Below are positions 15,565-23,616 of a stretch of DNA of 61,711 nt, one piece after another; within the stretch, counting starts at the first letter, position 1, and every line of letters starts with the position of its first letter. This DNA is from an uncultured Eubacteriales bacterium. GTDB taxonomy: Bacteria > Bacillota > Clostridia > Peptostreptococcales > Anaerovoracaceae. The stretch spans positions 1 through 61,711 of the forward strand of contig OMXT01000085.1 in the NCBI GenBank assembly GCA_900315125.1, in the 5' to 3' direction. The notes under the pieces were generated by a model, which saw only the letters and a list, made by a program, of their open reading frames with translations, did no database searches and was not told where the DNA came from. A program made the position numbers and the translations under genes.

Positions 15565-16601
15565 TGGGTGTTTCCGGAATCATCCTTATCATCTTGCTGG
15601 CTGTTTCCCTTGCAGTCTCTGTGTTTACGCTGATCCGGTTCGCGGATCTGCGGAGAGAAGTCAGCGCATACCGTACGGAAACCGGACGGGCGATGAATGA
15701 CTCCCTGGATCAGTTCGGCAACATGATGTACAACACCCAGCGGACCGCTTCGGATATCCAGAGCCAGCGCATGAGGGAGCTCAGCGAGAGACTGGATCAG
15801 ATCAGCCGTGGGATCGGCGAGATGCAGAGCATCGCTTCCGGTGTGGATGACCTGAAGAAGATCCTCTCAAACGTGAAGACGAGAGGAATACTGGGAGAAG
15901 TTCAGCTGGGTTCCATCCTTGCGGAGATCCTGGCGCCGGACCAGTATGAGGAGAATGTCAACACCGCGGGCATCGGCAATAACGTGGTGGAGTTTGCGGT
16001 GAAGCTGCCGGGAGACGGCAGGGATCCTGTATATCTGCCCATAGATTCCAAGTTTCCCGCGGATACGTATGTCCATCTGATGGACGCCTATGAGAGCGGC
16101 GATAAGAGCCGGATCGAATCGGCCAGGAAGGCTTTGTCCCAGACCATAAAGCGGGAGGCGAAGGATATCCGTGACAAGTATATCGCGCCCCCGAGGACCA
16201 CAGGTTACGGCATCATGTTCCTTCCCTTTGAAGGGCTTTATGCCGAGGTCATACGGCTGGGTCTGATCGAGACGCTGCAGCGGGATTACAGCGTGAATAT
16301 CGCCGGTCCCACCACCATGGCGGCATTGCTGAACAGCCTTCAGATGGGCTTCCGGACACTGGCGATACAGCAGCATTCTGATGAGGTCTGGCAGGTGCTG
16401 GGCGCGGTGAAGACGGAGTTCGCGAACTTCGAGACGGCGCTGGACCGGACCCAGAAGAATCTGGACCTGGCAAGCGCCGGTCTCGAGTCCCTGGTGGGCG
16501 TCAGGACGCGGGCGATCCGCCGGAAGCTGGATCGGGTGACAGAGCTGCCGGAGGAAGAATCCAATCGTTATTTTCACTTTCGTCAGGAGGACGATGAATG
16601 A
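15564..16601 (+). CDS. rmuC: DNA recombination protein RmuC
   Basis: A 345-residue RmuC-family protein. It has an N-terminal membrane helix (~3-22), a coiled-coil stretch (~25-95) and the nuclease-like core with GILGEVQLGSILAEIL, DSKFPADTY and APPRTTGYGIMFLPFEGLYAE. RmuC limits DNA inversions in E. coli and belongs to the PD-(D/E)xK superfamily. Its ATG overlaps the preceding stop, and its stop overlaps the next ATG (ATGA). Confidence 0.92.
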   Translation: MGVSGIILIILLAVSLAVSVFTLIRFADLRREVSAYRTETGRAMNDSLDQFGNMMYNTQRTASDIQSQRMRELSERLDQISRGIGEMQSIASGVDDLKKILSNVKTRGILGEVQLGSILAEILAPDQYEENVNTAGIGNNVVEFAVKLPGDGRDPVYLPIDSKFPADTYVHLMDAYESGDKSRIESARKALSQTIKREAKDIRDKYIAPPRTTGYGIMFLPFEGLYAEVIRLGLIETLQRDYSVNIAGPTTMAALLNSLQMGFRTLAIQQHSDEVWQVLGAVKTEFANFETALDRTQKNLDLASAGLESLVGVRTRAIRRKLDRVTELPEEESNRYFHFRQEDDE

Positions 16602-17299
16602 GCATATACGCAATCGGTGATCTGCATCTGTCCTTTGACGAACGGATCGTAAAGCCGATGGATATTTTCGGCGCCCGCTGGGCGGATCATGCAGCAAGGG
16701 TAAAGGCAGCCTGGGAGGAGACGGTAGCGCAGGAGGATACGGTGCTGATCCCCGGGGACATTTCCTGGGGGCTGCGGCTGGACGAGGCCATGGCGGATTT
16801 CCGCTGGATCCATGAACTTCCGGGGTACAAAGTCATCACCAAGGGGAATCACGATCTCTGGTGGGCGTCTATCAATAAACTGAACAGTATGTACGACGAT
16901 ATAACATTCCTGCAGAATCACTGCTACCCTGTAAAGGGAACGGATGCGGTGATATGCGGGACCAGGGGCTGGATCTGCCCGGGAACGGCGGGATTCGATG
17001 AGCATGACCGCAAGATCTACGAGCGGGAGCTGCTGCGGCTGAAGTTTTCGCTGGAAGAAGCGAAGAGCATGGGCGCCGGCTATATTATCGGTGCGCTCCA
17101 TTATCCGCCGACGAACGACCGAATGCAGCCCTCCGGATTTACGGAGCTGCTTTCCCGCTATGGGGCCAGGCAGTGCGTTTACGGTCATCTCCACGGAGAA
17201 GACGCATTTCGAAACGGCTTTCAGGGAATGATGGACGGCGTGCAGTACCGGCTTGTTTCCCTGGATTATCTCGGCTGCAGGCCGCTGAAAATCTACTGA
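16598..17299 (+). CDS. Metallophosphoesterase
   Basis: A 233-residue calcineurin-like phosphohydrolase with the metal-binding set GDLHLS (D8, H10), GDISW, GNHDLWW, ALHYPP and YGHLHG all in place, so it should be active on a phosphoester; the substrate is unknown. It starts inside the rmuC stop with the SD caggagg (16584-16590). There is no signal peptide, so it is cytoplasmic. Confidence 0.88.
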   Translation: MSIYAIGDLHLSFDERIVKPMDIFGARWADHAARVKAAWEETVAQEDTVLIPGDISWGLRLDEAMADFRWIHELPGYKVITKGNHDLWWASINKLNSMYDDITFLQNHCYPVKGTDAVICGTRGWICPGTAGFDEHDRKIYERELLRLKFSLEEAKSMGAGYIIGALHYPPTNDRMQPSGFTELLSRYGARQCVYGHLHGEDAFRNGFQGMMDGVQYRLVSLDYLGCRPLKIY

Positions 17300-17322
17300 T
17301 TCGTGTTTAGGGGGTATGAAGC

Positions 17323-18501
17323 ATGAAGAGAGTAATACTTATGATCATGGACAGCGTCGGGGTGGGAGCAGAGCCGGACGCGGCGAAATACGGCGACGAG
17401 GGTGCAGATACACTGCTCCACGCGGCGGAGCATACCGAAGGATTTGCGATCCCGAACCTGCAGAAGCTTGGATTCGGCAACGTAGAAGGGGCATGCGGCG
17501 GGAAACTTGCGCTCCCGGCAGCGAGCCTTACGGGATCCTTTGGCAGGATGCGGGAGCAGTCCGCCGGCAAGGACACGACGACCGGTCACTGGGAGATCGC
17601 GGGGATCGAGACCATGGTTCCCTTCAAGACCTATCCGGAAGGGTTCCCGAAGGAATTTATCGATCAGTTCCAGAAGGCGATCGGCACAGAGGTTCTGGGC
17701 AATTATCCGGCGTCGGGCACAGAGATCATAGAAGTCCTGGGCGATGAGCACGAGGCGACGGGAAAGCCCATCGTCTATACCTCTGCGGACAGTGTTTTCC
17801 AGATCGCGGCCAATACGGACGTCATTTCGCTGGAGCGCCTGTACGAGATGTGCCAGACTGCCCGGGATATGCTGAAAGGAGACTGGGCTTGCGCCCGGGT
17901 CATCGCAAGGCCCTATGTAAAGGAAAACGGGAAACGCACACGGACAAGCGACCGCAGAGACTACTCCGTCACACCGCCGGAACCCACGCTGCTGGACCAT
18001 ATCAACGACGGGGGACAGACCGTTTATGCCGTGGGCAAGATCCACGATATATTTAACGGCAGAGGATGTACCAAATCCGTCCATACGGTGAGCAACATGG
18101 ACGGGGTGGATAAGACCATCGAGGCAATGAATATGGATTTTCCCGGACTGATATTTACGAATCTGGTAGAATTCGATTCCCTGTATGGTCACCGGAGGGA
18201 TCCTTCCGGCTACGGAAAGGCGATCATGGAATTTGACGCCCGTCTGCCGGAGATCCTGCAAGCGCTGAAGCCGGAGGATATTCTGATGATTACTGCGGAT
18301 CATGGGAACGATCCGGTTCATGCCGGAACAGATCATACCAGAGAGTATGTGCCTATCGTCGTGACCGGGCAGCCCGTAAAACCAGGGATCGATTTGGGGA
18401 CCCGCCCCACATTCGCCGAGTGCGGACAGACCATCGCCGATTATCTGGGAGTAAAGGAAACACCGGTGGGATCCAGTTTCCTGAAGGAAATACTGAGGTA
18501 A
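17323..18501 (+). CDS. deoB: Phosphopentomutase
   Basis: It interconverts (deoxy)ribose 1-phosphate and 5-phosphate in nucleoside salvage. The 392 residues carry the alkaline-phosphatase-superfamily metal sites: MDSVGVGAEPDA at the N-terminus, GKDTTTGHWE with the phosphorylated Thr, and DHGNDP near the C-terminus. The SD aggggg precedes ATG 17323. It lies directly upstream of pyrimidine-nucleoside phosphorylase, whose sugar phosphate product is its substrate. Confidence 0.96.
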   Translation: MKRVILMIMDSVGVGAEPDAAKYGDEGADTLLHAAEHTEGFAIPNLQKLGFGNVEGACGGKLALPAASLTGSFGRMREQSAGKDTTTGHWEIAGIETMVPFKTYPEGFPKEFIDQFQKAIGTEVLGNYPASGTEIIEVLGDEHEATGKPIVYTSADSVFQIAANTDVISLERLYEMCQTARDMLKGDWACARVIARPYVKENGKRTRTSDRRDYSVTPPEPTLLDHINDGGQTVYAVGKIHDIFNGRGCTKSVHTVSNMDGVDKTIEAMNMDFPGLIFTNLVEFDSLYGHRRDPSGYGKAIMEFDARLPEILQALKPEDILMITADHGNDPVHAGTDHTREYVPIVVTGQPVKPGIDLGTRPTFAECGQTIADYLGVKETPVGSSFLKEILR

Positions 18502-18507
18502 ACGCCA

Positions 18508-19812
18508 ATGAATATGGAAGATATCATAATAAAAAAACGGGACGGGGGCAAACTGACGGAACAGGAGATCCGTTACTTTGTCCGCGGTTATACGGCAGGG
18601 GACATACCGGATTATCAGGCATCCGCCCTCCTTATGGCGATTTATTTCCAGAAGCTTGACAGGGAGGAGACGTTCCAGCTGACAGATGCCATGAAGTCCT
18701 CGGGCGACATGGCTGACCTGTCCGGCATACCCGGCATAAAGGTGGATAAACATTCCACCGGCGGCGTGGGTGATAAGACGACGCTGATCGCGGCGCCGAT
18801 CGCCGCTGCCTGCGGCGTGCCCATCGCCAAGATGAGCGGAAGAGGACTGGGCTTTACAGGGGGGACCATCGATAAACTGGAATCCATTCCCGGCATGCGG
18901 ACAACGTTGACTCCTGAGGAATTTACGGCTCAGGTGTCAGAGATCGGCATAGCCCTCATCGGTCAGAGCGGACACATCACGCCGGCGGACAAGAAGATCT
19001 ATGCGCTCCGGGATGTAACAGGAACGGTGGAAAACATGAGCCTGATCGCATCCTCTATTATGAGCAAGAAACTGGCTGCCGGAAGCGATGCCATCGTTCT
19101 GGATGTGAAGTGCGGAGACGGCGCCTTCATGAAGAAACAGGAGGACGCCCGGGAGCTGGGACAGATCATGTGCGATATCGGCGAAAGCGCCGGGCGGAAG
19201 ACCATCGCCATGATCACGGATATGAATCAGCCCCTTGGCTGCGCCGTTGGGAACGGACTGGAAGTCCGCGAGGCCATCGATGTGCTTCACGGAAAAGGTC
19301 CTTACGATATTACAGAGCTCTCTCTTCAGCTGGCGGGCGCAATGATCTATCTCGGAGGAAGAGTCAAAGCCTTTGAAGAGGGCGCTTACATGGCACGGCA
19401 GGCACTGTCCAGCGGCGCGGCGTGGGAGAAGTTCCGCATGCTCGTTCAGCATCAGGGCGGAGACCTGGAGACCATAGAGGATCCGGACCTGCTGCCCCGG
19501 TCCGATACGAAGAAGCAGATCATTGCGGACAGTTATGGCTTTGTATCCCGCATAGAAGCGGAGCAGATCGGCATCGCTTCTCAGCATACCGGCGCCGGAC
19601 GGGCAGTCAAAGATGAAGCCATAGACCCGGGAGCCGGCGTTGTCCTGGAGAAAAAGGTCGGAGACCACGTTTCCAAGGGCGAGGTGCTCGCTGCTGTGTA
19701 CGCCTCGTCCCGGAAGAAGGCGGAGCTGGCTGCCGATGAGGTGGAGCTTGCCTATACCATTTCCAGAGACCGCCCGGAAGTACCGGAACTCATAAAGGAA
19801 ATTATTCGCTAG
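18508..19812 (+). CDS. pdp: Pyrimidine-nucleoside phosphorylase
   Basis: It cleaves uridine or thymidine with phosphate into base and sugar 1-phosphate. At 434 residues it has the phosphate-binding KHSTGGVGDKTTL, the hinge signature KMSGRGLGFTGGTIDKLES and the C-terminal domain with DEAIDPGAGVVL. Length and motifs fit the Bacillus-type Pdp; DeoA (thymidine phosphorylase) is the close alternative. The start lies 6 nt after deoB, with the SD gaggta overlapping the deoB stop, making a two-gene salvage operon. Confidence 0.93.
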   Translation: MNMEDIIIKKRDGGKLTEQEIRYFVRGYTAGDIPDYQASALLMAIYFQKLDREETFQLTDAMKSSGDMADLSGIPGIKVDKHSTGGVGDKTTLIAAPIAAACGVPIAKMSGRGLGFTGGTIDKLESIPGMRTTLTPEEFTAQVSEIGIALIGQSGHITPADKKIYALRDVTGTVENMSLIASSIMSKKLAAGSDAIVLDVKCGDGAFMKKQEDARELGQIMCDIGESAGRKTIAMITDMNQPLGCAVGNGLEVREAIDVLHGKGPYDITELSLQLAGAMIYLGGRVKAFEEGAYMARQALSSGAAWEKFRMLVQHQGGDLETIEDPDLLPRSDTKKQIIADSYGFVSRIEAEQIGIASQHTGAGRAVKDEAIDPGAGVVLEKKVGDHVSKGEVLAAVYASSRKKAELAADEVELAYTISRDRPEVPELIKEIIR

Positions 19813-19903
19813 TTATTATCTGCTTTAACAGGGATCTGCGGTGACAGGAGCCTGCAGTGCTAAGAATCATCAGGAAACAGATCCGCGGATGGAGAGGGAA
19901 GGA

Positions 19904-21037
19904 ATGGGAGAAATAAACAGAGCAGGGGCAGAAACTGCCTCGGATACAGGAACGTCGCCGGCAGGAGTCCTGCGATTCGCCGGCGCATTCTGTGCCTGGA
20001 TCATCGGCAGCGGCTTCGCCACAGGGCAGGAGATCCTGCAGTTCGTCACAAGTTATGGAATGATGAGCTTCCCATCCATGGCGGTGCTTGCAGCGGGGTT
20101 TGCCCTGATGGGATTTACCATTACACTGACGGGATACCGTTTCCGACAGAAGGAAGGGTTCCGTCATTTCAGTTATTTCTGCGGAGATAAACTGGGCGCG
20201 GTATATAACTGGAGCGTTCCGGTGATCCAGATCGTCCCCCTGAGCATCCTGCTCTCCGGAGGCGGCGCGACGCTCCATGAGTATTACGGCTTAAACCATA
20301 CGCTGGGTGTCCTCATCATGGCTCTCGCTGTACTGGTCACATTCTATGCGGGTTTCGACCGGCTCGTCAGTGTGGTGGGCATGGTGGGTCCGGTGATCAT
20401 CGTCTTCACCCTCCTGGTGGGCTGCGTGACCCTTGTCCGGGACATGGGGAAATTTCCGGAGATCCCGGGATTCCAGGGCTGTCTTATTCCTAAGCAGCCT
20501 TCCTCCAGCTGGCTCTGGAGCTCTGTTCTTTATATTTCCATGAATTTCTTCTGCGGCAGTGTGTTTTACACCGAACTGGGACAGTCCGCCCGCAGCCGGA
20601 AAGAAGTGATTTGGGGCACGGGTGCAGGGGTGGCTGCTCTGATTGTCGCCATCGCTATTATCAGCACTGCTATGCTGCTCAATGGGCCGGCTACCGCCCT
20701 CAGGGACATCCCTACGCTCTATCTTGCGAAGAGAGTTGCAGAGCCGGTGGGCGCGCTGTTCTCCGTGATCCTTGTCCTCGGTATTTTTTCCTCCGCCTGC
20801 ACCGGATTCTACGTCGTCGTATCCCTTCTCAGCAAGAATATCCGGCCGATACGTGAACACCAGAAAGCGGCGGCATTTCTTGTGATCGCCATCGCCTTTA
20901 CTATCGGCGTCTTCAGCTTCGGCAACCTGATCAGTATATTCTATCCCATCAACGGATTCCTGGGGATTATGTTTGCCCTCGCCGTAGCTCGGCGCTGCAT
21001 TATCTATATTATCAGCAGGAACAAAGCCAGGGCTTGA
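19904..21037 (+). CDS. YkvI-like membrane transporter
   Basis: A polytopic protein of ~377 residues with about ten hydrophobic helices. It opens with AFCAWIIGSGFATGQEILQF, the unwound first-helix signature of LeuT-fold secondary transporters in the YkvI family. The substrate is unknown; an amino acid or similar solute with Na+ or H+ coupling is inferred. ATG 19904 is preferred because of the SD gagaggg (19892-19898) five bases before it. ATG 19889 and GTG 19841 are upstream alternatives with poorer sites. Confidence 0.75.
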   Translation: MGEINRAGAETASDTGTSPAGVLRFAGAFCAWIIGSGFATGQEILQFVTSYGMMSFPSMAVLAAGFALMGFTITLTGYRFRQKEGFRHFSYFCGDKLGAVYNWSVPVIQIVPLSILLSGGGATLHEYYGLNHTLGVLIMALAVLVTFYAGFDRLVSVVGMVGPVIIVFTLLVGCVTLVRDMGKFPEIPGFQGCLIPKQPSSSWLWSSVLYISMNFFCGSVFYTELGQSARSRKEVIWGTGAGVAALIVAIAIISTAMLLNGPATALRDIPTLYLAKRVAEPVGALFSVILVLGIFSSACTGFYVVVSLLSKNIRPIREHQKAAAFLVIAIAFTIGVFSFGNLISIFYPINGFLGIMFALAVARRCIIYIISRNKARA

Positions 21038-21061
21038 ACCTGCGACCAACAAAGAAAAATA

Positions 21062-21097
21062 AAACAGACCGCCTCACGATCGTGAGACGGTCTGTTT
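21062..21097. terminator. Bidirectional terminator between ykvI-like gene and tRNA-Ala
   Basis: aaacagaccg (21062-21071) pairs with cggtctgttt (21088-21097), with an inner ctcacg/cgtgag stem. A-rich and T-rich flanks allow termination of both convergent transcripts. Confidence 0.75.
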
Positions 21098-21102
21098 AGT
21101 AA

Positions 21103-21176
21103 TGGAGCATAGGAGGATCGAACTCCTGAACCTCTTGACTGCCAGTCAAGCGCTCTCCCAGCTGAGCTAATGCCCC
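21103..21176 (-). tRNA. tRNA-Ala (anticodon GGC)
   Basis: On the minus strand the cloverleaf reads ggggcat ... atgctcc with a complete 7-bp acceptor stem (one G-U pair), the D-arm agctcagctgggagagc, the anticodon arm cttga-ctggcag-tcaag with GGC at 34-36, and the T-arm with gttcgatcc. The 3' CCA is not encoded. A -35-like TTGACG lies upstream (21212-21217 on this strand), with a weak CAAAAT at 21189-21194. Confidence 0.95.
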
Positions 21177-21244
21177 GTAACAAATAATATTTTGCCATAG
21201 AACAGGGTCTGCGTCAAGAATTATTAAAATTTTTTCAAAGGGCA

Positions 21245-21304
21245 TTGACAGAAACAGCCTATTGTGCTATTGTACTAAGTACTTAATACAGTAATACTTA
21301 ATAC
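21245..21304 (+). promoter_or_regulatory. Promoter and direct-repeat operator of the GntR/ABC module
   Basis: TTGACA (21245-21250) and TATTGT (21268-21273) are 17 bp apart. Immediately downstream, tacttaatac occurs twice (21280-21289 and 21295-21304) with a 15-bp period. This position, over the start of transcription, fits autorepression by the GntR protein encoded next. Confidence 0.65.
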
Positions 21305-21324
21305 TGACGGTTCGGAGGGAGCAT

Positions 21325-21714
21325 ATGGAATGGAAGTTTGAAAGCGGCCTGCCGATCTACTCGCAGATCATCGACCAGATGAGCATGAGCATTGCTGCCG
21401 GTATTTACGGTCCGGGGGACAAGCTGCCATCTGTGCGGGAACTGGCTACGGACGCGGGGGTCAATCCCAATACCATGCAGCGGGCGCTGGGGGAGCTGGA
21501 GCGCAGGGGCCTGGTGCATTCCGAGCGCACCAGCGGACGGTTCGTCACGATGGAGACGGGCGTCCTGCAGGAACTGCGGGAGACGATGATCGGGGAATAT
21601 ATTGAGGAGTTCTTTGGGAAGCTGAGGAAAATGGGAATGACCGATCAGGAGATCGCGGAAGCTGTCGAGAGATGGAAAGACAGCTCAGGAAATCTGGACA
21701 GCAGGGGGAGGTAA
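21325..21714 (+). CDS. GntR-family regulator, YtrA type
   Basis: A 129-residue DNA-binding protein: winged helix-turn-helix (~10-75, with GDKLPSVRELATDAGVNPNT) plus only a short C-terminal helical dimerisation part, the YtrA subfamily layout. Such proteins usually repress an adjacent ABC transporter operon, here the two following genes. The SD gagggag precedes ATG 21325, and direct-repeat operators lie at 21280-21304. The effector is unknown. Confidence 0.9.
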   Translation: MEWKFESGLPIYSQIIDQMSMSIAAGIYGPGDKLPSVRELATDAGVNPNTMQRALGELERRGLVHSERTSGRFVTMETGVLQELRETMIGEYIEEFFGKLRKMGMTDQEIAEAVERWKDSSGNLDSRGR

Positions 21715-21718
21715 TAGA

Positions 21719-22414
21719 ATGGCACGGATAGAATGCAGAAATTTATCGAAAAACTACGGGTCCATGCGGGCGCTGGACCATGTGGATCTCAGCATAGAAC
21801 CGGGACAGGTCGTCGGACTTCTCGGCCCGAACGGCAGCGGCAAGACAACCATGATCAAGCTGGCAGCCGGTCTGCTGCAGCCCACAGAAGGAGAAATTCT
21901 CATAGACGGCAGCAAACCGGGTCCCCAGACCAAGGCGCAGACAGCCTATCTTCCGGACCGGGATTTTCTGCCGGATTATATGAAGGTAGCGCAGCTCATG
22001 AAATACTACCGGGATTTCTTCGCTGACTTTAATGAGCATAAGGCAGTGGAAATGTTTCAGGATCTGGGCATCCAGCCTGATATGGTGGTCAGGCACATGT
22101 CCAAGGGTATGCTGGAGAAGGTCCAGCTGATCCTGTGTATGAGCCGGGACGCCAGAGTGTACCTGCTGGATGAACCTATCGGAGGCGTGGGTCCCGCAGC
22201 CAGGGATTACATCATCCGGACGATCATAGGCAATTACAATCCGGAGGCTGCGGTCATCATTTCCACACACCTGATATCAGACGTGGAACCGATCCTGGAG
22301 GATGTGATCTTCCTGAAGCAGGGCAGTGTCGTCATTCACGACAGGGCAGACACGCTAAGGGAAGAAAAGGGAAAGAGCATTGATGAGTTATTCAGGGAGG
22401 TATTCAGATGTTAG
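21719..22414 (+). CDS. ABC transporter ATP-binding protein
   Basis: A 231-residue ABC ATPase with Walker A GPNGSGKT (36-43) and Walker B VYLLDEP. The signature motif is degenerate (MSKGMLEKVQL in place of LSGGQ), as in YtrB-type exporters. It is translated from the same operon as the YtrA-type repressor and overlaps the permease gene by 7 nt. It probably energises export of a peptide or antibiotic-like compound, or a cell-envelope function; the substrate is unknown. Confidence 0.9.
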   Translation: MARIECRNLSKNYGSMRALDHVDLSIEPGQVVGLLGPNGSGKTTMIKLAAGLLQPTEGEILIDGSKPGPQTKAQTAYLPDRDFLPDYMKVAQLMKYYRDFFADFNEHKAVEMFQDLGIQPDMVVRHMSKGMLEKVQLILCMSRDARVYLLDEPIGGVGPAARDYIIRTIIGNYNPEAAVIISTHLISDVEPILEDVIFLKQGSVVIHDRADTLREEKGKSIDELFREVFRC

Positions 22415-23220
22415 GGAAACTGATGAAATATGAATTAAAGGCCATGGGACGCAAACTGCTGCCCCTCTACGGCGCTGTACTTGTTCTCAGTCTCATCGCC
22501 GGAGTGCCCTTCAATGCGGAAGGGAAACACAGCTTTAAGGCTACGGTACTCCTGTTTCTCCTTCTTGCTGTCGTAATGGTCATGACCGTCGTTCTCGTGA
22601 TCCAGCGGTTCAGCAGAAACCTCCTGGGCAGGGAAGGGTATCTTGTGCTGACCCTTCCGGTGTCTTCTGCAAGCCATATACTGAACAAAGTCTTCTCTGC
22701 CGTAATCTGGATGGCTCTTTCCGCAGCAGTCGCCTTCTTTGCCATGTTTCTCCTGATGGCTCTCACGCCCATGCACGGCACACTCTTTGACGGATGGGGA
22801 TTTCTGACGGGCAGCTTCTATGCGGGCGGCGTGCCTGTGACCGGCGATATAGTGGGACTGACAGCAGAAGTTGTCATTATGATCCTGCTTGCGTTCGCTG
22901 TTTTCGCTCTGATGATCTATGCGTCCATATCCATAGGACACCAGGCGGACAGTCATCAGGGGCTGCTGTCCGTCGTCGCCTTCGTCGTCATCTGTATGAT
23001 CGAGAACGGGATAAACAGCCTGCTTCGAGTCAGCGTTCCATCCAGTCTGGTGCTGGGATCGAGCAGCATAGAAATCGACGGCGCCATGATGAACCAGCAG
23101 CAGATGCTGCACGCGATAGAAAAAGGCATGGGGATTGGAATCCTGTTTTTAGCAGTCTGGTGCGTAATTTTCTACTTTATCACCTGGTACCTGCTGGACT
23201 GCCGTCTGAATCTGGAATAA
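22408..23220 (+). CDS. ABC transporter permease
   Basis: A 270-residue integral membrane protein with about six hydrophobic segments and no conserved enzymatic motif. The position overlapping the ATPase gene identifies it as the membrane partner. A large hydrophilic loop or domain, as in MacB-type permeases, is absent. The SD gggaggt precedes the ATG. Confidence 0.8.
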   Translation: MLGKLMKYELKAMGRKLLPLYGAVLVLSLIAGVPFNAEGKHSFKATVLLFLLLAVVMVMTVVLVIQRFSRNLLGREGYLVLTLPVSSASHILNKVFSAVIWMALSAAVAFFAMFLLMALTPMHGTLFDGWGFLTGSFYAGGVPVTGDIVGLTAEVVIMILLAFAVFALMIYASISIGHQADSHQGLLSVVAFVVICMIENGINSLLRVSVPSSLVLGSSSIEIDGAMMNQQQMLHAIEKGMGIGILFLAVWCVIFYFITWYLLDCRLNLE

Positions 23221-23237
23221 CCAAACTGGCATGACAG

Positions 23238-23280
23238 CCGGGAATCGTGGAAATACTGCCGCGATTCTCGGTTATTTTTA
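23238..23280 (+). terminator. Terminator after the GntR/ABC operon
   Basis: ccgggaatcg (23238-23247) pairs with cgattctcgg (23262-23271), one wobble, followed by ttattttta. Confidence 0.75.
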
Positions 23281-23340
23281 TTATCTAAAAGATAAATTTT
23301 AGTAACTTTTCTGGTGAATTTTGTTAGTATCCAGACGAAA

Positions 23341-23526
23341 GTTTGTTAAAAATCATTCGTCATATAGGATTTAACAGAATTGCGTTAAAGCTATAACGAT
23401 CAATAGAGTCAAGCCAGGACTTTGTTAACAAAAATACAGAGATTTAGTTAGTTAATAATCAAATTATCAGAAAAATTTGTGAAAAATTTATTTTATCTTG
23501 TATGCGAAAAAATACAATACTATAAT
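23341..23526 (+). promoter_or_regulatory. AT-rich regulatory region and promoter of the aldehyde dehydrogenase gene
   Basis: TTGTAT (23498-23503) and a perfect TATAAT (23521-23526) are 17 bp apart. Upstream lie two symmetric elements: tttaac-8-gttaaa (23370-23389) and the 12-bp palindrome tttgttaacaaa (23421-23432). The half-site TTGTTAA resembles that of the redox repressor Rex, but the spacing is not the canonical one, so the regulator is unidentified. Confidence 0.6.
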
Positions 23527-23616
23527 GAAGCCGTAAAGAAAAGAGAAACCCCGACATGAAGTGGAAGGTAAGACAGAGGGAGAAGGGTTTCCTGAAAGAT
23601 AACAGGAGGTTTAACA

